Origin: Plakobranchus ocellatus
Taxonomy: Eukaryota; Mollusca; Gastropoda; Plakobranchidae
Reading direction: 5' to 3'
NCBI GenBank assembly: GCA_019648995.1
Contig: BLXT01002484.1
Coordinates: forward strand, 2,774,482-2,795,076
DNA: 20,595 nt
A program made the position numbers and the translations under genes. A model generated the notes under the pieces. It did no database searches. It was not told the origin of the DNA and saw only the letters and a program-made list of their open reading frames with translations. This document shows, one piece after another, positions 1 to 7,861 of this stretch. Within the stretch, counting starts at the first letter, position 1. Every line of letters begins with the position of its first letter.

Positions 1-1002
1 TGAGGAGGAGCCGACTCATCTATAGATTTTTTTTTAATATAGCGGTAACCCAAACACATTGCCGGCATCATAAATGCAGTAACAATAGCCTACTCTTTCC
101 CATTTTTTTTTTCTTAGCGCCAAAGCTAACAATTTGCACACTAACTCATGACAAAAGCGACTCGGCGACTTTGATAATGAGGAAACACATGATCTAGGTC
201 CTGCCTATACGAGGAAAGTACCGGCAATCACACGGTCGCCTAGATTTACATGACGGTTAATGGGTACAACCGTTATATTTTTCGAAGTTCCTTTCAGGTC
301 ACTCTCACTACCGTCTCACACCCAAACCTGTGTATCATCAGCTGCACGCGCAGTGCACACTGAACACTCAGGAGCAGAACAACCTATCGCATACTTTATT
401 TTTCATATCGATAAACAAACTTATTGCCACAACTTAGAGTTTAGGAAGAAATTTTTTTAATCCCGTAAATAAATGGTATGGTCGCTTATCCCGATAAAAA
501 ATTGTAAATGGATTAGACATCTTTAAAAACTTATTATCTATAACTGAAGACCATCTCATACAACGAAAAATTTTCACTAAAATTCCGAAATAATGATAAC
601 GTAAGCTGCTCTTGAAAGATCAATATAACTATGAAATAGACAGCATATCGATAAAGGCCAAAAGAATGTTGATGGCGACGACCCAGCACAACACTTCTTT
701 CAAGCTGATTTTGGAATTGTCACTGTGCTTCTAGATTACAGACAATGATCTCATAATAATACGTATAGCTTTAGATCTTAGACTATGCAATACCATAGCC
801 GTAGATCTAGATCAAAAGATTCCAAGATAGTATGCCTAGAATCTAGGAGATCTATCGGATTAACCTTGAATGTATAGATCTAAAATCTCTAGATCTAGAT
901 CTGAATCTAGATTTAGATCCAAATTTCGATCGAGAGATTTAGTCAACGCACAGCCTAGGCTTGGATCTAGATCTAGAGATTCATTTTCTATAGATACGCC
1001 AC
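1..1002. other. Upstream intergenic DNA, no gene supported
   Basis: No coding region can be supported here. The longest open frame (260-460, + strand) has no recognisable domain and no family resemblance. The first 700 bases are ordinary AT-rich sequence with slightly more CpG than the rest of the window. From about 760 onward the stretch turns into the TAGATC-type palindromic repeat listed separately. It presumably acts as the 5' flank of the XKR gene, but apart from the TATA box I see no specific binding site that I would name. Confidence 0.6.
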
Positions 1003-1010
1003 TATAAAAG
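1003..1010 (+). promoter_or_regulatory. TATA box candidate for the XKR gene
   Basis: The sequence is TATAAAAG, a full match to the metazoan TATA consensus, in the only well-placed position upstream of the XKR start codon. Transcription would begin about 25-35 bases downstream (near 1030-1045), giving an unspliced leader of roughly 300 bases before the ATG at 1342. No strong initiator motif can be named. A distant non-coding first exon spliced into this region is also possible, so the promoter assignment is tentative. Confidence 0.4.
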
Positions 1011-1047
1011 TAGGCTCAAAAGTATTTATTTGTATAACCCAATTAAG

Positions 1048-1107
1048 ATGTTAAAGGTGCAAATGTTATGTTCCTACTGCAGTGTTGACAGCTCTTCAGA
1101 ATCGTAA
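1048..1107 (+). other. Short upstream ORF in the presumed 5' leader
   Basis: If transcription starts near the TATA box, the first ATG of the mRNA is at 1048. It opens a 19-codon frame (first residues MLKVQ) closed by TAA at 1105-1107, well before the main start. Such an upstream ORF could lower translation of the XKR protein. There is no evidence that the peptide itself matters, and the feature disappears if the leader is spliced or begins later. Confidence 0.25.
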
Positions 1108-1341
1108 TTTATCTGTTAGACACAAACGGTTAGATATCTAAATCTAGAGTGAACATCAGACCTTATTACGATGATTCAGAAAAAAAAGACCATCAAAATA
1201 CACAGACTTAATGTATCCCGCACATGTCAAAGAATTGTGTTAGCCTGATCAATGCCTTGGCAGAGACAGACTGGAGCAAAGTTGTGGCATGCAGCCCATC
1301 ATAAATTAATTTTGAGTAAACGATCTTCACATCATACCAAA

Positions 1342-2156
1342 ATGAGTTCAGAAGACAGAAATGGATTTGCATCTTGCTTTGATGATGACTCTGACAACGA
1401 AGATGCTGAACAGATGCAAGATGATGAATCAGATGAAAAGCCGCACAATAATACACTTGATGTTTTAGCAAAATTTGACTTAAGACCCACTAGATTGTCT
1501 AGTTCTCTTTCTAGTCAAAATGGTAGTGCTCGACCATTGTCATCTTTAACTCAGAAGAAAGTTTTGACAGGAGAAATTGCCCATAATGATGAAGAATCAG
1601 TTCGACCTCTCTATGTCAGTAAAATCAGTGGGGAGGAGGTAGACTTTTTGCAAACCGACACTGGTGAGGATCAGGTGGATGGCCATTTAGGTTTAATTGA
1701 AGATGGGATGTTGCGTGGAGATGGTGGGGAGGACCTTGAAGACCAACGTGATATGTGTCTGAAAAGAGGGGATTCTCAGTATAAAAAAGACCCAGAGGAA
1801 AAACCTCCTAAATTAAAGCCTTTTGAACCTCAAGTCCCCTTTGATTGGTTTGATATGTTGATTGGTGTTTTAGCAATCTCAGTGTTCTTTGTTGACATTG
1901 GCACAGATATAGAGCTGGCAGCTCATTATTTTAGGAGGAAAATGTGGATGTATGGTGGTGTCACTGCTGGTTTGATAATTGGACCCTCTATAGTTACATG
2001 TTTCCTTGGACTTCACTGGTACATCATAGACTATCGAAAAGAGAAGCAAGTTGTGGAAAAACTGAAGCGTCAAAAGAGAAAAGCTTACATCACACCCAAC
2101 TATGTTTGGTTTTTGAGAATTTTCTTCACATTGTTACAGTTTGGACCTGTAGTCAG
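1342..2156 (+). CDS. XKR coding exon 1: acidic N-terminal tail and first three membrane segments
   Basis: This exon encodes residues 1-271 and two bases of codon 272. Residues 12-35 are very rich in Asp and Glu, followed by a Ser-rich stretch (52-69). A DQVD/G sequence at 110-114 (bases 1669-1683) matches the caspase-3/7 consensus. The family-conserved part begins at PFDWFDML (166-173), where the first membrane segment starts. The exon ends at a standard donor (CAG/GTAAAA); reading on would give an immediate TAA, so splicing is required. An in-frame TGA at 1246-1248 limits any N-terminal extension to the ATG at 1252. Confidence 0.88.
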
Positions 2157-5100
2157 GTAAAAATTAAGAATTAAAACATGTACTCTAAAATGTAATCTCA
2201 GCTTCAAAAGTTTTATTTGTCTCTATTGTCAATATTAAAAATATATCAACACCAAGCAGAATTTTTTGACAAAGTAACTTCTGTTTGATGCACTTTTAAA
2301 CTGTATTATTTGATTTGCTTTTGAAGATTTCTGATTTAAAAAGAAGAAATTTTGAAACATTCATATTTCAAGTGTAGAATATAGAAAGCATGGAGCCTTA
2401 GTTTGCAAACTGGCCTTTGCCAACCTTTTATTTATGAAACTTTGCCCTAGAATTTTATTTTGAGCACATTAAATTTGTTTTATTCTAGCTTCAATTTTAC
2501 AGTCCAATATTGTCTAAAATTGATTGAAATACAATTTCAAAACTGCTCTATTTTAGTGGAAGCCAGGCATAGTTTTTATGTTTTTGTAGTTGTGAAACAG
2601 CTTTATATTGAGGTCAGTCACATTACAATCCCACAAATCTCCAAAGAAAATCGGAATGCTGAAAATCCTGTCCACCTTTTGAGGCCTAGTTCGATTCTAG
2701 AGTTAAATAAAAAATTTTAATGTATCATTAATTTAATTTGACTGTAGGATCAATTCTTTTTCAAGTGACCTTAAATTTTTTTGTGTTCAAAGAGAGTTTC
2801 AAAGTAATGCAAAAATATATTTTTATCTTACTCCTTACTGTGAATATTCCAAACATTCCAGAATGTTATTTCAAAAGTAAAGGTATTTTGGGGAGAAAAG
2901 TTTGCAAGGGCATTTTGCTTTCCCTCAATTTTCCTACCATGATTTAATATCACAAAAAGAATATGGCCAGCAGTGCTTGTTATCTAGGTCCTCCAACTCT
3001 GGAAGTGTTAATGCAGGACAGGCACTCCTTGTGACAGCAGGACTTGCTTGTCATTGGTCACAAAGGAGCTAAGCCAGCATGAAGGATCTAAAGCACCACT
3101 TGCAGACAGAGTGGCATGTCAGTTACAGACACAATGCCACTTTCTCCAAGGTCATGATTGCTTAGTGAGAACAGTTTTTCATACTTTTAAAACTAAATTT
3201 TTCCGTGATTAGATTTTGATAATTATGCTTCAGTGGGCCTGAAGGAAGATTAATCTGGAAAAAATTTACATGTATCGAAATCCAACCATCCTACTTTTAG
3301 TATCATATCAAACAAAGACTGTTTCACTTTAAAAGTAAATTTTGTTCTAGCTGATGCTATTTTGGAAACTGCTGTACAAGCTTCAAGAATACTTAAATGT
3401 TGACTTTTTTGAAAAAGAAAAATAAATTACCTCATTTAGGGCTCAAACCCCAGTCCTCCAGCCCACAAGACACCATACCTAATGAATGCAAGCAGCTGAG
3501 TATTAACAGCTGAACAGCAGGAAACTAGAAATTAAGTTTGATCTCAAAGACCTGTACGAGCAATTGCGAAAAGGTGGACCCCCAAATTGGGTCACCTTTT
3601 TTAGTGCATTTTGAAAAAATGAATCTCCAACTACAAAATGGAAAAGTCCAATTGAGTACCAATGAGATAATTTTCATGAGGAGTTGGATAGCAGGAGTAG
3701 ATCCATGTAAAATAAATTGGTCTGTGTCTCTTCATTTGGTGGTGAATGAGCTTTATTTGTTGATGGGTGACCACTTTTTTGGTGATTTTGTCATCATAGT
3801 TATGATCAAAACTTATTTGTTCAATTTAGACAGTAAGGATATAACTAAAACTGATTTTTTTAACATAAAGCAGTACTTTGTATGCCATTGTACTGACAAA
3901 ACCAAAATTTATGCATTGATGAGTTGAATTTTTTCAAGTAGGGCTTGTAGAAAATCTTTCGCACATAACTATGATGACAGCCCTCGTTTCTGCAAACCCT
4001 TGTACATTAAGTTGAGTAGCTTAGTTCAGAAAAAATTAAATTGGATAGTTGTCGACATGGTCAGAATAATCTTATTGGGGTGTTTAAGGTAAGAATATCA
4101 CTTCATTATTAAAGTGTGTCTAATGAGTGAGAGAATGTAAGGAAAATATTTTTTAAAGATATTTTGTCGCTTCTTATACTGCGGAATTGTTGAATATATT
4201 GAGATGGAAGATTGATTGATTTGCTATGTCTTTTTTCCCTCTTTGATAAAATCCTTCCTTTCTTTTTCTTTTAATCCAGTGAGTATTCTTTTTTAATAGC
4301 AAATTTTCAAATAAGAACAGTTCATTATGATATCTTTGGGCAACAATGTCATTTTTTGTTGTTGGTTTTGGTTTTTCTTTTACTTTTTTTTTTTCTACTT
4401 TCAACATCAACATCCACCATTAGGCTATTTTAAAAACTTGCAGACAGAATCACTGTCTTAAAATTTAAAAGTAAATGTTAAATTTGGATTTCAGAGGCAA
4501 GTTTAATTCTATACAAAATGTTTTGTATATCCTCAATTTTTGCCATAACTAGATAGAATTTGGGCAAGGCATTTGTGTGCATTTTGGTCATGAACTACCC
4601 ATCAAGGTAAAATTATGCAAATGTCCTCAAATTTGTGTAGACTAGCTGAGCACATAACTTAGGTTTTGAAATGGAACCTATTCAAAGTTTCGAAAAAAGA
4701 ATCTACAAAATTCCATGAACTTTAAAAAGGATTTTACAATTAATCAACATATAAGTCTTTACATAATATTTAAAAGGGGTTAAATTTTTAAACCTTTGTT
4801 GTAATTTGTCTTTGGGAAACAAAGACAAAAGTTTGTGTTTTCATTTTAGAAACAAACGTATAGTAAATAATGATCATCTTTTTCTATCTACAGAATTATT
4901 GAATATTTGCGCTGTGGCAGGCGAAGTCAGAACAAGAAGCTAAGCCCTAAAGAAAGACGCCGTTATTATAGATTCATGTTGTATGAGGATGTGGACAGCT
5001 GTCTTTTACGATTGTTTGAGAGTTTTCTGGAAGCAGCACCACAACTGACATGGCAGCTGTATATAGTAATTGTTTTGAAACCTAAAGATGATGTTGTGGG

Positions 5101-7609
5101 CAGTAAGTGTGTTTTTTAATGTTTCTATTTTAGTTGAGATTCTATCTGTCAACAGGTATGTACACTGCTTTTATGTGCTAAAAAAAAATTAAAGTTTTAA
5201 AAATGCATGTATGCTCAAAATTTTTATTCATTATTTGTAAATCTCCAAAATAGGGTCGAGAACAGTTTGAGCTAACCTTTTACAGGTTCAAAGAATCAAA
5301 GTAATAATTTTCAAAATGGTTGAACATTTATGTTTCCATTATAAAGCTTCTAGATACAACATGGTCTTTAGAATCTGATTTAAAAAATGTCACAGGTGTG
5401 TCCAATACATCAGGCATGCAATACCAGTACACACAAATTTTTTACGGGATGTCAGCACTGTTACACGTCATTAATGCATCTTTTTGAATAATTATTGATT
5501 AAACATGAGTGCTTTTGAAAGGGAGAACTACAGTGCTATTGAACTTTTAGTCACTATAGGCCTGATAGGTTTTCTTATATTGCTCTAAATAACTCTTAAT
5601 CTTGAAATTATGAATCATTTGGAAAAAAAATGTTACTGGTGCTGTTGAATTGTAGTCAATATATACCAGGTGGTCTTTATCATCTTACTGTTAATTACAT
5701 ATGATCTCATAATTATCAATAACATTGAAAAATATTAATGTCCAATTGACTTCCCTCAAAAGATGTCTCAAGCCACCTATTCCCTCTTTGGGAGGAATTT
5801 CAGCACATTCTCAATCAGTTTAAAAAGTACAGTACAAACCAAAAGTTGTCCTCTTAACACAATGATTTGGTGCACATAGCCCATCCACAAAAGGGTAAAA
5901 TAAAGCTTTCAGATCCTCAGCAAATGTAGATTCAGGGCAGACTGGTTAGCTCTTGTGCCAACAATACTCTTCATTAGTTACTTGGAAGATCATACTAGAC
6001 GGTTCAATGGCATCATTTCTCTGTTTTTCTCTCCACTTCTCCTGTTTTATCTTGACACACATTAATTGTTAGTCACAGTGATAGACAAGTTGGCTCGTGC
6101 TTGGGCTACTAAGAATTACAAGAAGTACTGGATGGTTAAATCTTTGTCTCCATATCAACTCATTGATCTGATGTTGTATCAACGTATGATACTTTGATCA
6201 AGTGTATCATGGAAATTTACCTCTGGCCAGAGTCAATGCCCAGTCTTTAGACATGGCTTGTTCACTTACTTTTTTTAAAGAAAGAAGTGTCATTGTCTCC
6301 GTATCAAATAGTGGTGCATTGATGAAACAGTGATATGCTGCTGTATTTGTGCATGGCATGCTGCAATCTGTTTTCATGCCTAAAAACAATTCATCAAAAC
6401 ATAAATTGTGGAGATAATGCACCTTTTTGTTCCAACTCAGAAGTTTCACTAGTGACTTTAATACATATAGAACGTAATATTTTTTTTATAACATGAATCA
6501 GATTATAAGCATAAGTTTGATTACTGAAAATAGGTGTATTCTTGTGAATAAGCCTACTATAATTATGTCTCTGCCTTAATAAATCAACATGACAATGACT
6601 TTTGGATACTTTTTTTTTTTACAATTGTTGCTGCTCCTTATAATCCTATTCATCACAATCAAAATATCAATATAAGTTAAGTCAAACAAACTAAATGCCA
6701 TTTGTTTTGTTTTGTTTTCTTTTCTTTTATTTAGCTGTCTCACAAGCAGTTACATGTATGCTTATGTGTTGTGATTGTGATGACATTAATAATGACTTTA
6801 TCTTTTGGAATTCCACAGCTTCCTTTCGAGCCCTGGCTCTTATCTCATCTTGGGGAAGTCTGGCAATATCCCTTGTGTCATACCACAAGTCCCTAAGGAA
6901 TTCCCACGAGGAGAAAGCCAAAATGAGTCTCATTAGCCTCCCATTTTACTTCATTTGGAGGGCTAGTGAGATTGGAGGCCGTGTACTAAGCATCGCCATG
7001 TTTGCTTCAGCCTTCAAACTTTGGGTGTTTGGACCTCTCGTGTTCCACTGGCTTTTTGTTTCAGGCTGGCTCATGATGCAACGGACTACATTCTACAAAA
7101 ATAAATGTCTGGAGAAGGTCTTCAATGTTATCTGTGGATATGTTATGGTCTTCTGTTTTCTGAACCTCAGGGAAGGTCAAACACGGTTCCGCTTCATCCT
7201 CTTCTACTTTATTGTGTACACAGAGAGTTTTTTCATGCTTGCATTCTGGTTCCGCTTCACAGAGGATTTGGGTGCCTGGTTCCATATATGGGGTTTTATA
7301 GTGGTGTTGGTGCTGTTTGTGGTACACATCGTGTTCCAGCTGCTCTACTACCGCTTCTTTCATCCAACTAAAAACATCAAGGCATGTTTGCCTTGTGACC
7401 GCTATGTCATCTACAGTTCAATTTGTCATGAAGTGCAGCCCAGACAGCAGGAGGATATATTAGTCGTGGGTGATGGGAGCAGTGAGCACTATACCATGCC
7501 GGAACTGGATAGTCGTGGCAGTGGAGATTGGCCAAGGAGCCACAGTTCAGTGCATGAGAACAAGAACCATAGGAAAAGGGGCAATCAGTCCTCAGTATCT
7601 GTACTGTGA
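1342..7609 (+). CDS. XKR (XKR4/6/7-like): XK-related protein (XKR4/6/7- and CED-8-like phospholipid scramblase), three coding exons
   Basis: Joined coding sequence 1342-2156, 4894-5102, 6735-7609, encoding 632 residues, close to vertebrate XKR4/6 length (about 640-650). XK-family proteins are multi-pass plasma-membrane proteins; several (XKR4, XKR8, XKR9, worm CED-8) expose phosphatidylserine in apoptosis after caspase cleavage. Seen here: an acidic cytosolic N-terminal tail (1-165), then hydrophobic segments near 169-192, 204-228, 254-277, 308-332, 372-392, 408-430, 432-452, 468-484, 493-515 and 522-546. Family-typical motifs are SFLEAAPQL (315-323), SYHKSLRNS (390-398), REGQTRFR (487-494) and YYRFFHPT (546-553). 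The C-terminal tail (554-632) is shorter than and unlike that of vertebrate XKR4/6. I chose ATG 1342 because it has A at -3; an in-frame ATG at 1252 would add 30 residues but has T at -3. Both introns are GT-AG, phase 2 then phase 1. Family assignment is firm; the exact vertebrate counterpart is not. Confidence 0.9.
2965..3170. repeat. Hairpin-bearing, GC-richer block in intron 1 (possible SINE or MITE relic)
   Basis: This block is clearly less AT-rich than the intron around it. It contains two inverted repeats: CTCCTTGTGAC (3025-3035) with GTCACAAAGGAG (3057-3068), differing by one extra base, and AGTGGCAT (3110-3117) with ATGCCACT (3134-3141). I found no A/B box pair, target-site duplication or terminal repeat, so its class is unknown. 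It could equally be a conserved intronic or structured RNA element. Confidence 0.35.
3425..3500 (-). repeat. Possible tRNA-derived SINE remnant
   Basis: On the minus strand, GGTTTGAGCCC (complement of 3439-3449) is close to the tRNA B box GGTTCGANNCC. It is preceded by CTGGAGGACTGG, which resembles the anticodon-arm and variable-loop spacing of tRNA-derived SINEs. The expected A box about 40 bases further upstream is poor, and no acceptor stem pairs, so this is not a tRNA gene. The evidence is thin. Confidence 0.22.
3569..3600. other. Bulged hairpin followed by T run in intron 1
   Basis: AAAAGGTGGACCC (3569-3581) pairs with GGGTCACCTTTT (3589-3600) with one bulged base and a 7-base loop, followed by further Ts. 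It looks like a bacterial terminator, but in this eukaryotic intron that reading has no support. It is more likely a relic of a small mobile element or chance. Confidence 0.4.
4894..5102 (+). CDS. XKR coding exon 2: conserved scramblase core segment
   Basis: The exon is 209 bases, completing codon 272 (Arg), encoding residues 273-341 and leaving one base of codon 342. It follows a good acceptor (CTATCTACAG) and ends at a strong donor (GGCA/GTAAGT). It encodes a basic loop (278-296, CGRRSQNKK then ERRRYY) and the segment with SFLEAAPQL (315-323), matching the family's FLE-S/A-APQL signature, then the hydrophobic QLYIVIVL. The frame is open only in this register and joins both neighbours without a shift, which fixes the exon limits well. 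Confidence 0.9.
5103..6734 (+). other. Intron 2 of the XKR gene
   Basis: The intron is 1632 bases, phase 1, starting GTAAGT and ending in a very strong pyrimidine tract (repeated TTTTG then TTTTCTTTTCTTTTATTTAG). No gene, mobile element or RNA is recognisable inside. A small cluster of alternating GTATCA/TGATAC words (6176-6210) forms nested palindromes around TTGATCAA. If the alternative acceptor is used, the intron extends to 6818. Confidence 0.85.
6735..7609 (+). CDS. XKR coding exon 3: remaining membrane segments and C-terminal tail
   Basis: This exon completes codon 342 and encodes residues 343-632, ending at TGA 7607-7609. It contains SYHKSLRNS, WRASEIGGRVLS, the REGQTRFR stretch and YYRFFHPT, all of which have clear counterparts in vertebrate XKR4/6/7. 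The first 28 residues (343-370) have no obvious counterpart: they hold four Cys in CMLMCCDC and an NST glycosylation sequon. They would be removed, in frame, if the acceptor TTCCACAG/CTTCC at 6818/6819 were used. The tail contains PELD/S (597-601), a Ser/basic stretch and the terminal residues SVSVL. The start at 6735 rests on the stronger pyrimidine tract; the end is certain. Confidence 0.8.
6819..7609 (+). CDS. Alternative form of XKR exon 3 (shorter by 84 bases)
   Basis: The acceptor TTCCACAG/CTTCC is in the same phase as the upstream one, so the joined reading becomes VVGT followed by SFRALALISSWGSLAIS. The protein would be 604 residues. This spacing between QLYI and the SLA...SYHK motif is nearer to that of vertebrate XKR proteins than the longer reading. 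The pyrimidine tract is weaker (CTTTATCTTTTGGAATTCC). The two forms may be alternatives, or only one may be real. Confidence 0.4.
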
Positions 7610-7861
7610 TGGAATGCCACTGTGAATTAATTGTTCAAACTTTTTTATGGTTGATGTTTCCAATAACTTTATACTTTGTTAAGTTTGTGTGCGCTTACAA
7701 AAGCAGTTCTGTGGTTTTTTGATACCATTATGAAAATGTGACATTGAGTAGTGAAATGGCTTCACTTGACTCTGGTGAGAGAGCTGTTTTTTTTTTGTTT
7801 TTTGCTTGTTTTTTTTTGTAAATTTCATTCCGAGTATTATTTGCATACAGGAGGAAATAAA
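7610..7861 (+). other. XKR 3' UTR (minimal extent)
   Basis: This is T-rich sequence after the stop codon with no open frame. The first clear polyadenylation signal is AATAAA at 7856-7861, within a short A-rich stretch. T- and G-containing sequence follows (TGGTTTGATCTGATAAGTGTTACTC would place a cleavage site around 7875-7890). The actual 3' UTR could continue much further, since other AATAAA hexamers occur downstream. Confidence 0.45.
7856..7861 (+). terminator. Polyadenylation signal AATAAA (proximal)
   Basis: A canonical hexamer 247 bases after the XKR stop codon, the first on the sense strand after the coding region. The downstream GT-rich element is only moderate. It is a candidate for the proximal end of the XKR transcript. 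Confidence 0.45.

Larger units (their letters stand above)
760..1155. repeat. Degenerate palindromic TAGATC/AGATCT repeat cluster
   Basis: Over about 400 bases the words TAGATC, CTAGATCT, AATCTAGA and their variants recur far more often than the surrounding composition would predict. The densest patches are near 800-815, 875-925 and 960-980. Because AGATCT and CTAG are self-complementary, the patches are palindromic on both strands. The copies are irregularly spaced and partly decayed, so this is a degenerate simple repeat rather than a clean satellite. It sits directly upstream of and across the TATA box, and one more diverged patch lies in the presumed 5' leader (1135-1150). It may be only a simple repeat; a regulatory role is not shown. 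Confidence 0.65.
2157..4893 (+). other. Intron 1 of the XKR gene
   Basis: The intron is 2737 bases, phase 2, beginning GTAAAA and ending in a pyrimidine-rich TTTTTCTATCTACAG. It is AT-rich with T runs on the sense strand. It holds a more GC-rich, hairpin-bearing block (about 2965-3170), a possible tRNA-derived SINE remnant (near 3425-3500, minus strand) and a bulged hairpin at 3569-3600. Open frames such as 3538-3927 show no family resemblance. Nothing else recognisable was seen. Confidence 0.85.

Noticed and set aside
260-460. 66-codon open frame upstream of the XKR gene
   Set aside because: No domain, no family resemblance, no splice or promoter context; the length is expected by chance in 20 kb.
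3425-3500. tRNA gene on the minus strand
   Set aside because: Only a B-box-like word is present; no acceptor stem, anticodon arm or acceptable A box can be folded.
3569-3600. Hairpin plus T run resembling a bacterial terminator
   Set aside because: The window is eukaryotic genomic DNA with spliced exons; intrinsic terminators of this kind are not expected there.
3538-3927. 129-codon open frame in intron 1
   Set aside because: It begins from a non-ATG codon, has no recognisable domain, lies wholly inside the intron and is made of AT-rich codons; no acceptor/donor pair would make it a cassette exon in the XKR frame.
4174-4413. Lys-rich open frame on the minus strand in intron 1
   Set aside because: It is the complement of T runs; composition alone explains it.
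7061-7363. 100-codon minus-strand frame opposite XKR exon 3
   Set aside because: A shadow of the real coding strand; it has no independent motif.
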